Positions 7,838 through 15,792 of a stretch of DNA of 64,000 nucleotides are shown one piece after another; the first letter of the stretch is position 1; every line of letters begins with the position of its first letter. Origin of the DNA: Pseudosulfitobacter pseudonitzschiae (GTDB lineage: Bacteria > Pseudomonadota > Alphaproteobacteria > Rhodobacterales > Rhodobacteraceae). Under the pieces are notes generated by a model. That model worked only from the letters and a program-made list of their open reading frames with translations. It did no database searches and had not been told where the DNA came from. The translations under genes and the position numbers were made by a program. The stretch is from assembly GCF_900129395.1 (NCBI RefSeq), contig NZ_FQVP01000001.1:186001-250000 (forward strand), read 5' to 3'.

Positions 7838-8305
7838 ATGCAATATTCGGATGAACTGCTCAAGGATGTGCTGAAACGCACCAAGGTGATCGCGGTGGTG
7901 GGGGTGTCGACCAATCCCGTGCGGCCCAGCTATTACGTGGCGCGCTATCTGTCGCTGCGCGGCTACCGCGTGATCGGGGTGAACCCCGGTGCCGCAGGGC
8001 AGATGCTGTTCGGTCAGAAGATCGTGGCGGGTTTGGCAGAGATCGACGCCCCGGTGGACATGGTCGATATTTTCCGCAAGCCCGATGCGGTGCCCGCCAT
8101 CGTGGACGAGGCGCTGGAGGTTCTGCCGGAGCTGCGCACCATCTGGATGCAGATCGGTGTGGAACATGGCCCGGCGGCGGCCAAGGCCGAGGCGCGGGGG
8201 ATCACGGTGATCCAGAACCGCTGTCCCAAGATCGAATATCAGCGGTTGTTCGGCGAATTGCGCATGGGCGGGTTTGCCACCGGCATCATCAGCTCGAAGC
8301 TGTGA
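7838..8305 (+). CDS. CoA-binding domain protein (YccU-like)
   Basis: 155 residues from the ATG at 7838; the open frame extends upstream but that part overlaps the terminator and is not credible. Residues about 12-110 form a Rossmann-like CoA-binding domain: TKVIAVVGVSTNPVRPSYYV (15-34), YRVIGVNPG, VDMVDIFRKPDAVP, and IWMQIGVEHG with TVIQNRCPKIEY near the end. Small proteins of this family bind CoA in vitro in some bacteria, but their role is not settled. It lies downstream of the candidate sRNA and converges with the hisE-hisF block. Confidence 0.88.
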   Translation: MQYSDELLKDVLKRTKVIAVVGVSTNPVRPSYYVARYLSLRGYRVIGVNPGAAGQMLFGQKIVAGLAEIDAPVDMVDIFRKPDAVPAIVDEALEVLPELRTIWMQIGVEHGPAAAKAEARGITVIQNRCPKIEYQRLFGELRMGGFATGIISSKL

Positions 8306-8309
8306 GAGG

Positions 8310-8615
8310 TTAGCGCGCGGCTTTTTCCGCGATGCCGGATTGCGATTGGCGGCGGGCCAGTTCGGCCAGCACGTCGTTTAGCGGCACGTCGCGCGCGGCC
8401 AGCATCACCAGCAGGTGATAGAGCACGTCGGCAGCCTCGGAGGTCAGGGCGGGTTTGTCGTCGCGCACGGCTTCGATGATTGCCTCGATCGCCTCTTCGC
8501 CGAACTTCTCGGCGCATTTTTCCGGCCCCTTGGCCAGCAACTGCGCGGTCCAGCTGCTGTCGGGATCGGCGGATTTGCGGGCAAGGATGGTGTCGTAGAG
8601 GTCGTTCAGGGTCAT
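8310..8615 (-). CDS. hisE: Phosphoribosyl-ATP pyrophosphatase HisE
   Basis: 101 residues with the MazG-like fold: [20 protein letters not shown] (residues about 22-41) followed by AIEAIIEA and [14 protein letters not shown], the Glu/Asp residues that bind magnesium. HisE hydrolyses phosphoribosyl-ATP to phosphoribosyl-AMP and pyrophosphate, the second step of histidine biosynthesis. Its ATG overlaps the hisF stop by four bases (ATGA), so the two are translationally coupled. Confidence 0.95.
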   Translation of the reverse strand: MTLNDLYDTILARKSADPDSSWTAQLLAKGPEKCAEKFGEEAIEAIIEAVRDDKPALTSEAADVLYHLLVMLAARDVPLNDVLAELARRQSQSGIAEKAAR

Positions 8616-9373
8616 GTCAGCCTCATGTTCAGGCCCGCGGCGGCCATATGCGCCTTGGCCTCGGCGATGGTGTAGGTGCCGAAGTGGAAGATGGATGCCG
8701 CCAGCACCGCCGAGGCATGGCCCTCGCGCACGCCGTCGACCAGGTGGTCCAGCGTGCCGACACCGCCCGAGGCGATCACCGGCACCGGCACCGCATCGGC
8801 AATCGCGCGGGTCAAGGGCAGGTTGAAGCCCTGTTTGGTGCCGTCGCGGTCCATCGAGGTCAGCAGGATTTCACCTGCGCCCTTTTCGGCGGCGAGAATC
8901 GCGAATTCCACCGCGTCGATGCCCGTGGGCTTGCGCCCGCCGTGGGTGAAGATTTCCCAACGGCCCGGTTCCACGGTTTTGGCGTCGATGGCGCAGACGA
9001 TGCATTGGCTGCCAAAGCGGTCGGCGGCGCGGGCCAGCACGTCGGGGTCGGCCACGGCGGCGGAGTTGAAGCTGACCTTGTCCGCGCCGGCCAGCAGCAG
9101 GTCGCGCACGTCGTTCGAAGTGCGCACGCCACCGCCCACGGTCAGGGGAATATAACACGCCTCGGCGGTGCGGCGGACCACGTCGAACATGGTGCCACGG
9201 TTTTCGTGGGTGGCGTGGATGTCGAGAAAGCACAGCTCGTCCGCGCCCGCGGCATCATAGGCGCGCGCGGCATCGACGGGGTCGCCTGCGTCCACCAGAT
9301 CGACAAAGTTCACGCCCTTGACCACACGGCCATCGGCGACATCAAGGCAGGGGATGATGCGGGTTTTCAGCAT
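8612..9373 (-). CDS. hisF: Imidazole glycerol phosphate synthase cyclase subunit HisF
   Basis: 253 residues from ATG at 9373, which gives the family-typical start [20 protein letters not shown] with catalytic Asp11. The (beta-alpha)8 barrel continues through [46 protein letters not shown] (second catalytic Asp) and [15 protein letters not shown]. HisF closes the imidazole ring using ammonia supplied by HisH (13924-14562), with which it forms the synthase. A longer open frame to 9526 is not needed. HisE follows with an ATGA overlap. Confidence 0.96.
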   Translation of the reverse strand: MLKTRIIPCLDVADGRVVKGVNFVDLVDAGDPVDAARAYDAAGADELCFLDIHATHENRGTMFDVVRRTAEACYIPLTVGGGVRTSNDVRDLLLAGADKVSFNSAAVADPDVLARAADRFGSQCIVCAIDAKTVEPGRWEIFTHGGRKPTGIDAVEFAILAAEKGAGEILLTSMDRDGTKQGFNLPLTRAIADAVPVPVIASGGVGTLDHLVDGVREGHASAVLAASIFHFGTYTIAEAKAHMAAAGLNMRLT

Positions 9374-9467
9374 GGGGTTGCTATAGGCGGGCGCAGGCGC
9401 TGGGGCAAGCCGGCGTTTTGGATTTGCGCGCGACCCGTGTAGGATCGGGGCTTTTGAGGGTTGTATT

Positions 9468-10214
9468 ATGACAAAGGTACAAATCGGCGCGGCAACATTC
9501 ACCGCCACGCACAAACGGGATGTCACGGAGTTGCCGCAAGGCTATGGCAGCGATCCGGGGATGGTGCGGCAATGGAACCGGATCAGGCAAAGCAGCAGAC
9601 TGCACTGGGATTGCGCCACGCAAAGCCGCAGGCCGGATGTGTACCCCAAGGGGCTGACCGCGCCTGCGCATTTGCTGGTCTACGATATGGGCCCGAATAT
9701 CCTGCCATCCGCCGCCGATGTTGCGGCAGCGTCGGCGCAGGCGGGCCGTGTGTTGATGACGCAGGCCGGATTTGCCGATGCCAGGGCGCTGGATGATGCG
9801 CTGGTGGCGGGGTTCGGTCGGGCCATGGTCAATTTTGACATCGACGCGCTTATCGCGCCGCTCAAGCCCGAGTTTCGGCTGCGCATCGTGATCGAGCTGC
9901 GGTATATGCATTTCCTGCTGACGCACCCGAAGATTTTGGGCAATGCGGTGGTGCTGCTGTCACTGCCCGACATGTTTCATATCGGTGTCCGGCGGGTGGC
10001 CCGCTGTACGGAAGAGGGATTGCGTCAGGAGATGCAGTTGCAGGATGACGTGACCTCGGTGCCGGTGCGGGCGGGCAACACGCTGAGCTGGAAATTGCGG
10101 AGGGACGCGCGCGAACAGATGCGCAAGGAACTGGCCGACCGGATCGCGCAGGCCAAGGCCACGCGCGCGGCGTTGCAGGAGCAGATCGACGGCAGCAAGC
10201 CCGAGGGCGATTAG
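9468..10214 (+). CDS. Hypothetical protein (248 aa) inside the his block
   Basis: The ORF starts with ATG at 9468 ([20 protein letters not shown]) after GAGGGTTGTATT. The protein is mostly soluble; a hydrophobic stretch [20 protein letters not shown] (about residues 153-172) could be buried or membrane-associated. The C-terminal 45 residues are charged and probably helical ([20 protein letters not shown]). No family is recognised. It lies on the opposite strand between hisF and hisA, and its stop codon interlocks with the hisA stop (TTAG at 10211-10214). Confidence 0.6.
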   Translation: MTKVQIGAATFTATHKRDVTELPQGYGSDPGMVRQWNRIRQSSRLHWDCATQSRRPDVYPKGLTAPAHLLVYDMGPNILPSAADVAAASAQAGRVLMTQAGFADARALDDALVAGFGRAMVNFDIDALIAPLKPEFRLRIVIELRYMHFLLTHPKILGNAVVLLSLPDMFHIGVRRVARCTEEGLRQEMQLQDDVTSVPVRAGNTLSWKLRRDAREQMRKELADRIAQAKATRAALQEQIDGSKPEGD

Positions 10215-10933
10215 CCGTCTTTCAGCGCCGCCAGCGCCTGTGCCAGATCAATCGCGCCATCGTACAGCGCGCGGCCCGAGATCGCGCCCGAGATCACGCC
10301 GGTGGCCTTGAGCGCCTGCAAGTCCTGCAACGACGACACGCCGCCCGAGGCAATCACCGGGATCGACACGGCACGGGCCAGATCGGCGGTGGCGTCCACG
10401 TTGGGCCCGCCCATGGCGCCGTCGCGCATGATGTCAGTGTAGATGATCGCGGCGACGCCTGCGTCCTCGAAGGACTTGGCAAGGTCGGTGACCATCACGT
10501 CGGTTTCCTCGGCCCAGCCCTTGGTCGCCACGCGCCCGTTGCGCGCGTCGATGCCCACCGCCACCTTGCCAGGGAAGGCGCGGGCGGCTTCGCGCACCAG
10601 ATCCGGGTTCTCGACGGCCACGGTGCCCAGGATGACACGGGCCAACCCCTTGTCCAGCCAGCGTTCGATGGTCGCCATGTCACGGATACCACCGCCCAGT
10701 TGGGCGGGCACGGGGCAGGCCTTGAGGATCGCCTCGACAGGGGCGGCGTTGACCGGTTGGCCTGCAAAGGCACCGTTCAGATCAACCAGATGCAGCCATG
10801 TGCAGCCCGCATCGACAAAGGCACGCGCTTGTGCCGCCGGATCGTCGTTGAACACCGTGGACTGGTCCATGTCACCGTGCACCAGGCGCACGGCCTGGCC
10901 GTCCTTGAGATCAATCGCGGGATAGAGGATCAT
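10211..10933 (-). CDS. hisA: ProFAR isomerase HisA
   Basis: 240 residues from ATG at 10933 ([20 protein letters not shown]); the frame extends upstream but this start matches the family. Asp8 in PAIDLKDG and the Asp in [14 protein letters not shown] are the two catalytic acids. [17 protein letters not shown] and [15 protein letters not shown] are the phosphate-binding loops. HisA isomerises ProFAR to PRFAR, the substrate of HisFH. It is separated from hisH by about 3 kb of other genes. Confidence 0.95.
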   Translation of the reverse strand: MILYPAIDLKDGQAVRLVHGDMDQSTVFNDDPAAQARAFVDAGCTWLHLVDLNGAFAGQPVNAAPVEAILKACPVPAQLGGGIRDMATIERWLDKGLARVILGTVAVENPDLVREAARAFPGKVAVGIDARNGRVATKGWAEETDVMVTDLAKSFEDAGVAAIIYTDIMRDGAMGGPNVDATADLARAVSIPVIASGGVSSLQDLQALKATGVISGAISGRALYDGAIDLAQALAALKDG

Positions 10934-11059
10934 GGCGGCACCTTTCGATTTTCGCAACGCTTTGGCACGGGGCCGCCGGATTTGCAACGCGACCTTACGA
11001 CAACCTTGCCAGACGGGGGCGCGGTGTATCAGGGTAAAAGGACAACAGGAGGATAACCG

Positions 11060-11443
11060 ATGAAACGCTTTATTATTGCAGCTGCAATGGGCGTGGCCAT
11101 GGCAGGGGCGGCGCTGGCCGATCCGGTTCTGGGCACGTGGAAGACCGAAGTGGACGATGGCGCCTATGCCTACGTCAAATTCGCAGCCTGTGGCGCGTCG
11201 CTGTGCGGGACGATCACCAATACGTTCAACAATACAGGTGAGTATAAATCGCCGAACATCGGCCGCCAGCTGGTCTGGGACATGAAGGCCGACGGAGGTG
11301 GCAAATACAGTGGCGGCACCATCTGGCAGCCCTCGACAGGCAAGGAATACCGCTCGAAAATGGCGCTGTCCGGCAACACGTTGAAAGTGTCGGGCTGTGT
11401 CGGGCCGATCTGCAAGAAACAGACGTGGAGCCGGGTGAACTAG
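11060..11443 (+). CDS. DUF2147 secreted protein, paralogue 1
   Basis: 127 residues. Residues 1-21 ([20 protein letters not shown]) are a Sec signal peptide with an AxA-type cleavage site before DPVLGTW. The DUF2147 domain follows: [38 protein letters not shown] and [19 protein letters not shown], with four cysteines that probably form disulfides in the periplasm. Function unknown. Preceded by AGGAGGATAACCG. A clear paralogue lies at 13498-13920. Confidence 0.85.
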   Translation: MKRFIIAAAMGVAMAGAALADPVLGTWKTEVDDGAYAYVKFAACGASLCGTITNTFNNTGEYKSPNIGRQLVWDMKADGGGKYSGGTIWQPSTGKEYRSKMALSGNTLKVSGCVGPICKKQTWSRVN

Positions 11444-11499
11444 GGCTGATCACATTTGTAAGGCTTAACAGTTTGGCCCCAAGGGTCATACATGTCCGA

Positions 11500-11535
11500 A
11501 CCGGACCTTCGACACAGTGTGTGCGAAGGTCCGGT
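11500..11535. repeat. Strong 12-bp inverted repeat
   Basis: ACCGGACCTTCG (11500-11511) is perfectly repeated inverted as CGAAGGTCCGGT (11524-11535) around ACACAGTGTGTG, itself partly self-complementary. No T-run follows. It lies between the DUF2147 gene and the XRE-cupin gene and may be a factor-dependent terminator or a junction of the inserted cassette. Confidence 0.75.
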
Positions 11536-11594
11536 GAGCGGGACGCAACTGTCGCTCGCGAATGCGAAGCAAGACCTTGTCGTCGATCTGTGCA

Positions 11595-11610
11595 GTCTAC
11601 TATGATAGCA
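11595..11610. promoter_or_regulatory. Putative operator site O1 in front of the XRE-cupin gene
   Basis: GTCTACTATGATAGCA resembles the perfect palindrome at 12237-12252 (GTCCACTATAGTGGAC) and ends two bases before the regulator start codon. This suggests autoregulation. Confidence 0.5.
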
Positions 11611-11612
11611 CG

Positions 11613-12176
11613 ATGGACGTGGATAATATCAATGTAAGACTGGGCGCCCGCATTCGTGCTGAGCGCGAAAACCGGGGTTGGTCGCTCAGTGATCTGGCCG
11701 ACCGGGCGAAAGTTTCGCGCGCTATGGTCCACAAGGTCGAGCGCGGCGACAGTTCCCCAACGGCCAGTTTTCTTGGGAAGCTCTCAGGGGCCTTCGGGCT
11801 TAGCATGTCCGTCCTGCTTGCCCGGACCGAAGCGGCGGGGGGAAATCTGTTGCGTAAGGCAGAGCAATCGATTTGGACCGATCCCGAGACAGGCTATGTT
11901 CGGCGGCAAGTGTCGCCAAAGTCCGATATGCCACTGGATCTTGTCCAGGTTACCCTCCCCGCCGGCAAGGAAGTCGCCATGCCTGCGTCAGCCTATGCAT
12001 TCATCCAGCAGTTGATTTGGGTTCTGGAAGGCGACCTTACCTTTGACGAAGGCAATGTCCGTCACGCGCTTTGCGCGGGCGACTGCCTGCACCTTGGGCC
12101 GCCTGAGGACTGCGTGTTCAGAAACGAGGGCACCGGACCCTGTACCTATGCCGTAGCGGTCTTGCGCACCGGCTGA
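11613..12176 (+). CDS. XRE-family regulator with C-terminal cupin
   Basis: 187 residues from ATG at 11613. Residues about 8-65 are an XRE helix-turn-helix (LGARIRAERENRGWSLSDLA, then VSRAMVHKVERGDSSPTASF). The C-terminal half is a cupin-type small-molecule sensor (QQLIWVLEGDLTFDEGN, then AGDCLHLGPPEDCVFRNEG). Regulators of this build often control a neighbouring transporter or acetyltransferase gene. Three copies of a GTCYACTATAGT-like site occur in front of this gene and the next one, so it probably represses both itself and the GNAT-DMT pair. The ligand is unknown. Confidence 0.85.
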   Translation: MDVDNINVRLGARIRAERENRGWSLSDLADRAKVSRAMVHKVERGDSSPTASFLGKLSGAFGLSMSVLLARTEAAGGNLLRKAEQSIWTDPETGYVRRQVSPKSDMPLDLVQVTLPAGKEVAMPASAYAFIQQLIWVLEGDLTFDEGNVRHALCAGDCLHLGPPEDCVFRNEGTGPCTYAVAVLRTG

Positions 12177-12207
12177 GGTTGCGCTTGGGTCCCCACGTTG
12201 GCGGTCA

Positions 12208-12223
12208 GTCTACTATAGTTCCC
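12208..12223. promoter_or_regulatory. Putative operator site O2
   Basis: GTCTACTATAGTTCCC shares the ACTATAGT core with sites O1 and O3 and lies 80 bases upstream of the GNAT gene. Confidence 0.45.
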
Positions 12224-12236
12224 AGATTGACAGGTG

Positions 12237-12252
12237 GTCCACTATAGTGGAC
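12237..12252. promoter_or_regulatory. Putative operator site O3, perfect 16-bp palindrome
   Basis: GTCCACTATAGTGGAC is a perfect 16-bp palindrome 35 bases upstream of the GNAT start. It shares the ACTATAGT core with O2, and O1 before the regulator is related. O2 and O3 centres are 29 bases apart, close to three helical turns, which suits cooperative binding. Confidence 0.6.
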
Positions 12253-12287
12253 AATTGTGCAATCATAGTGTCAAGCTGGGGCTGAAC

Positions 12288-12815
12288 ATGCAGATTCGCG
12301 ATGCTGAGGACCGTGACCTTGTTGGGATCACTGCGATTTACAACGATGCGGTTGAACACACGACGGCCATCTGGAATGAAACCACGATCGACGTAGAGAA
12401 CCGTCGCGCGTGGCGCGCTGATCGTGAAAAGGCTGGTTATCCGGTTCTCGTGGCAGTGTCGGATAAAGGTGACGTGCTGGGCTATGCCTCTTTCGGTGAC
12501 TGGCGCGCCTGGGACGGGTATCGGCACACCGTTGAGCATTCAGTTTATGTTCGGGCTGACCAGCGCGGCGGCGGGATCGGAAAAGTTCTGATGGTCGCTT
12601 TGATCGAACGGGCCCGCGACATTGGCAAACATGTGATGGTGGCCGGAATCGAGGCCGGAAACACCGGTTCGATCCGCCTGCATGAAAAACTGGGGTTCGA
12701 ACATGCAGGTCGGTTACGGGAAGTGGGAACCAAGTTCGGTCGCTGGCTGGACCTGGCTTTCATGCAGCTCACAGTCGACGCGCGCACGGATCGCGACAGC
12801 CCGGAGGCGAAATGA
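12288..12815 (+). CDS. GNAT N-acetyltransferase, phosphinothricin acetyltransferase-like
   Basis: 175 residues from ATG at 12288 (MQIRDAEDRDLVGITAIYND), preceded by GCTGGGGCTG. The GNAT acetyl-CoA motif A is VRADQRGGGIGKVLMVALIE (residues about 86-105), with the family-typical AGIEAGNTGSIRLHEKLGFE and FGRWLDLAFMQ. Family members acetylate phosphinothricin, methionine sulfoximine or other amino acids; the true substrate is not predictable. It overlaps the next gene by ATGA, and its promoter region holds two putative operators. Confidence 0.88.
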   Translation: MQIRDAEDRDLVGITAIYNDAVEHTTAIWNETTIDVENRRAWRADREKAGYPVLVAVSDKGDVLGYASFGDWRAWDGYRHTVEHSVYVRADQRGGGIGKVLMVALIERARDIGKHVMVAGIEAGNTGSIRLHEKLGFEHAGRLREVGTKFGRWLDLAFMQLTVDARTDRDSPEAK

Positions 12816-13252
12816 CGTCTGGTATCACGCCTGCGCTTCTCGTGGCGGCCGGTGCGGCGCTGGTAGTACAGAATCTTGTGATGGCGAAAATCACCGGCGC
12901 GGCCTCTTCGGTGCTGGTGGCCTTGCTTATGAACTCTGCCGTAGGGTTGATGGTGCTGTCAGCGCTGCTCTTATGGAAGGGCGGGTTCGGAGAGATTGCA
13001 GCCGTGTTCCGGCCGTGGTTCTTGATCCCAGGGCTGCTCGGCACCTTTTTTGTCTTTGCCAGTATCACCGGATACAAGAGCCTTGGCGCTGCACCGACCA
13101 TCGCCGTGCTGGTCGCGAGCCAGTTGGTGTTCGGGCTGGCGTGGGATCTGTTTCGGTCCGAGAGTATCAGCATTCAGGGCATCCTGACCGAGGTGCTCGG
13201 CGCCGGACTGCTGATCTGCGGCGTGGTCCTCATCGTTTCACGCCAGTCATAG
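12812..13252 (+). CDS. DMT/EamA-like small transporter (DUF606, YdcZ type)
   Basis: 146 residues with about five hydrophobic helices: ALLVAAGAALVVQNLVMAKI, VLVALLMNSAVGLMVLSALL, WFLIPGLLGTFFVFASITGY and the C-terminal GILTEVLGAGLLICGVVLIV. This half-size layout, with the conserved region around residues 85-105, fits the DUF606 branch of the drug/metabolite transporter superfamily, which usually works as a dimer. Translation is coupled to the GNAT gene (ATGA overlap), so modification followed by export of one compound is a reasonable inference. Confidence 0.8.
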   Translation: MTSGITPALLVAAGAALVVQNLVMAKITGAASSVLVALLMNSAVGLMVLSALLLWKGGFGEIAAVFRPWFLIPGLLGTFFVFASITGYKSLGAAPTIAVLVASQLVFGLAWDLFRSESISIQGILTEVLGAGLLICGVVLIVSRQS

Positions 13253-13290
13253 GTGCAACGCGCGCCAACGGGCAACTCAAGCCGCGAAAC

Positions 13291-13327
13291 CGGGCTTTCG
13301 CTGCACTCTGCGAGAAGGCCCGTTTTT
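13291..13327 (+). terminator. Probable terminator of the GNAT-DMT unit
   Basis: CGGGC-TTTCGC pairs with GCGAGAA-GGCCCG (imperfect, one bulge), followed by five T at 13323-13327. Confidence 0.55.
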
Positions 13328-13497
13328 CAGCATTTTGCCTGTATTGGCGGCGAACTTTGGTCGCGCCGTGGGGTGCGGTCACAAGACTGTCTTGAACCGA
13401 TGCGAAACAGGGCTAAATGAAATCTTAACCTTTGAGGTCACGCCGCGATTCGGGCGTGTCAGATCAGGGTCTTTTCCCGCTCAAGGAGGTGTCTTGC

Positions 13498-13920
13498 ATG
13501 GTTGCGATGTCCAATGTTTCTGCCGGTAAAATGCCGCGTCTTGGACCGGCCCTGTTCGGCGGTGCGCTGGCGCTGTGGGCGGGCGCGGTACAGGCCGGAT
13601 CGCCGGTCGGGACGTGGCTGACCGAGCCGGACAAGAAGGGCCAGACCGCGCATGTCGTGGCCAAGCCCTGTGGGCAGGCCCTGTGCGGGACGATCACCCG
13701 TGCCTTTGACGCGCAGGGCAATCCGATCGCGCATCCCAATGTGGGCAAGCGGCTGTTCTGGGATATGGTGCCGCAGGGTGATGTCTATGCCGGCCGCGCC
13801 TTTGTGCCGGCGCACAATCGCGAATATGACGGCACGCTGAAAGTGTCGGGTGCGAAAATGACGGTCAAAGGCTGCCTTGGCCCCGTCTGTCAAAGCCAGA
13901 CGTGGCACCGGGTGGACTGA
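13498..13920 (+). CDS. DUF2147 secreted protein, paralogue 2
   Basis: 140 residues from ATG at 13498, set by an excellent ribosome-binding site (AAGGAGGTG at 13482-13490). A signal peptide ends near AVQA (residues about 31-34). The mature part matches paralogue 1 block by block: VGTWLTEPDKKGQTAHVVAK, CGQALCGTI, VGKRLFWDM, LKVSGAKMTVKGCLGPVC and SQTWHRVD. Function unknown, presumably periplasmic. The frame upstream of 13498 is not coding. Confidence 0.85.
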   Translation: MVAMSNVSAGKMPRLGPALFGGALALWAGAVQAGSPVGTWLTEPDKKGQTAHVVAKPCGQALCGTITRAFDAQGNPIAHPNVGKRLFWDMVPQGDVYAGRAFVPAHNREYDGTLKVSGAKMTVKGCLGPVCQSQTWHRVD

Positions 13921-13923
13921 GCC

Positions 13924-14562
13924 TCAGGGCTTCCAGCTTAAGAAATTGGCAATCATCTGCAGGCCGGTGCGCTGGCTTTTCTCGGGGTGGAATTGCATCC
14001 CCAGCATGGTGCCGGTGCCGATCACGGCCGTGACATCGCCGCCGTAGTCCACATGCGCCAGACGCTGCGCGGGGTCCGCGACCTGAAAGTGGTAGGAGTG
14101 CACGAAATAGGCGTGATCGCCGGTGTCGATGCCGTCGAAAACCGGGTGGGGGGCGTCCAGCACCAGATCGTTCCAGCCCATATGCGGCACCTTCAGCGCC
14201 GGATCGTCGGGGGTGATCGCCACGACCTGACCGCCGATCCAGTCCAGCCCCGGCGTGTCGCGGTATTCGCGGCCCAGCGTGGCCATCAACTGCATTCCGA
14301 CGCAGATGCCAAGGAATGGGCGCGCCTTGACCTCGACCGCCTCTTGCAAGGCGGCCAGCAGGCCGGAACGACCGCTCAACTCTTCCCAGCACGCCGGAAA
14401 GGCACCGTCGCCGGGCAGCACGATGCGGTCCGCTTTGGCCACCACATCGGCGTCCGATGTGACACAGACAGTGCCCGCATCGGTTTCGTTTGCCACGCGC
14501 TCGAATGCCTTGTGCGCCGAATGCAGGTTGCCGCTTTCGTAATCGATGATCGCCGTCAGCAC
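13924..14562 (-). CDS. hisH: Imidazole glycerol phosphate synthase glutaminase subunit HisH
   Basis: 212 residues with the class I glutamine amidotransferase triad: nucleophile Cys87 in LGICVGMQLM, and His and Glu in MQFHPEKSQ near the C-terminus; oxyanion region IVLPGDGAFPACWE. HisH releases ammonia from glutamine and passes it through the HisF barrel. It is directly downstream of hisB with a one-base gap, so hisB-hisH form one unit. It converges with the DUF2147 gene at 13920. Confidence 0.95.
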   Translation of the reverse strand: MLTAIIDYESGNLHSAHKAFERVANETDAGTVCVTSDADVVAKADRIVLPGDGAFPACWEELSGRSGLLAALQEAVEVKARPFLGICVGMQLMATLGREYRDTPGLDWIGGQVVAITPDDPALKVPHMGWNDLVLDAPHPVFDGIDTGDHAYFVHSYHFQVADPAQRLAHVDYGGDVTAVIGTGTMLGMQFHPEKSQRTGLQMIANFLSWKP

Positions 14563-14563
14563 G

Positions 14564-15151
14564 TTACAACGCGCCCTTGGTCGAAGGGATCGCGTCGGCC
14601 TTGCGCGGGTCGGTTTCCACCGCCTGACGCAGGGCGCGGGCGACGGATTTGAACGCGGCCTCGGCGATGTGGTGGCTGTTGAACCCGTGCAGCATGTCGA
14701 CGTGCAGGGTGATGCCGCCGTGGGTGGCGAATGCGGTGAAGAATTCGCGCACCAGTTCGGTGTCGAAGCTGCCGATCTTGGCCGTCGGCAGCGTGACGTT
14801 CCAGATCAGGTAGGGCCGTGCCGACAGGTCCAGCGCGGTGCGCACCAGCGCGTCGTCCATCGGCAGCAGGCAACTGCCGTAGCGGACGATGCCACGCTTG
14901 TCACCCAGCGCCTGTGCCAGCGCCTGACCCAGCGCGATGCCGGTGTCCTCGACCGTGTGGTGGTCGTCGATGTGCAGGTCACCCTTGGCGCGGATCGTCA
15001 TGTCGATCAGCGAGTGGCGGGCCAACTGGTCCAGCATGTGGTCAAAGAACCCGATGCCGGTCTGGTTGTCATAGGAACCGGTGCCATCCAGGTTGATGGT
15101 GACCGAAATGTCGGTTTCCGCCGTCTGACGGGTGATGGTCGCACTGCGCAT
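14564..15151 (-). CDS. hisB: Imidazoleglycerol-phosphate dehydratase HisB
   Basis: 195 residues from ATG at 15151 ([20 protein letters not shown]); a start four codons upstream is possible. Conserved metal-binding blocks are [38 protein letters not shown], and [20 protein letters not shown] near the C-terminus. HisB converts IGP to imidazole acetol phosphate. It is monofunctional, lacking the N-terminal phosphatase found in enterobacteria. First gene of the hisB-hisH pair. Confidence 0.96.
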   Translation of the reverse strand: MRSATITRQTAETDISVTINLDGTGSYDNQTGIGFFDHMLDQLARHSLIDMTIRAKGDLHIDDHHTVEDTGIALGQALAQALGDKRGIVRYGSCLLPMDDALVRTALDLSARPYLIWNVTLPTAKIGSFDTELVREFFTAFATHGGITLHVDMLHGFNSHHIAEAAFKSVARALRQAVETDPRKADAIPSTKGAL

Positions 15152-15282
15152 TGGGGGCCTCACATGACTGTGCGGCCCTTATAGGCGCAGGATCTGCGCA
15201 GGCCAAGAGCGCGCGGCAGGGATTGCGCAGGGCGGTGTATTTGTGTCAGCACTACACCCACATCAACCGCCCCGGAGGCCCC

Positions 15283-15522
15283 ATGTCCACATGTGTTTTC
15301 ATCCAGATCCAGTGCAAGCCGGGAACGACCTATAAGGTGGCCAAGGAGATCGCGCTGCGCGAAATCCATTCCGAGCTGTATTCGACCAGCGGTCATTACG
15401 AGCTGATGATGAAGGCCTATATCCCGGAAGGCGAGGACGTGGGCAAATATATCAACGATCATCTGCTGGACATCGAGGGCATTGAACGGTCGCTGACGAC
15501 GATGACGTTCAAGGCTTTTTAA
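15283..15522 (+). CDS. Stand-alone Lrp/AsnC ligand-binding (RAM) domain protein
   Basis: 79 residues from ATG at 15283, preceded by CCGGAGG. The sequence is a single alpha-beta RAM domain (VFIQIQCKPGTTYKVAKEIA, then STSGHYELMMKAYI and IEGIERSLTTMTFKAF) without any helix-turn-helix. Such stand-alone domains can bind amino acids and may modulate full-length Lrp proteins; the role here is unknown. It is divergent from hisB. Confidence 0.82.
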   Translation: MSTCVFIQIQCKPGTTYKVAKEIALREIHSELYSTSGHYELMMKAYIPEGEDVGKYINDHLLDIEGIERSLTTMTFKAF

Positions 15523-15570
15523 CGAGGGTCGGCGGTGTACTGAGTTCAACCCGTTCCGCATTTCTCCAGG

Positions 15571-15734
15571 CGCGGAACAAGGCCGCAGGCCGCCGCGCAT
15601 CGCCGGGCCGCCCCACGGCACGGCGATTTGGGTTCTGTTGTGCGAGACAGCTCGGTGGGATGTGTTTGGCTGCCATAAAGTGGAATGCTGCGAGGTAGGT
15701 TCGCCGCACCACGGCCCGACGATGCGCGGCTTTG
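15571..15734 (-). repeat. Dispersed repeat, copy 2 (inverted relative to copy 1)
   Basis: The reverse complement matches 2399-2585 over about 160 bases with scattered substitutions and one 22-base gap; the shared core is CACTTTATGGCAGCCAAACA. It lies between the RAM-domain gene and the 3' end of the restriction enzyme gene. Confidence 0.7.
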
Positions 15735-15792
15735 CGTTGCTCCGGATAAGGCAATCATGTCGCGCACCCCGGTTCCGACCGATGTTCCCCAG

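Noticed and set aside
13924-15151. Fusion or frameshift between hisH and hisB
   Set aside because: Both genes are complete with normal starts and stops and only a one-base gap.
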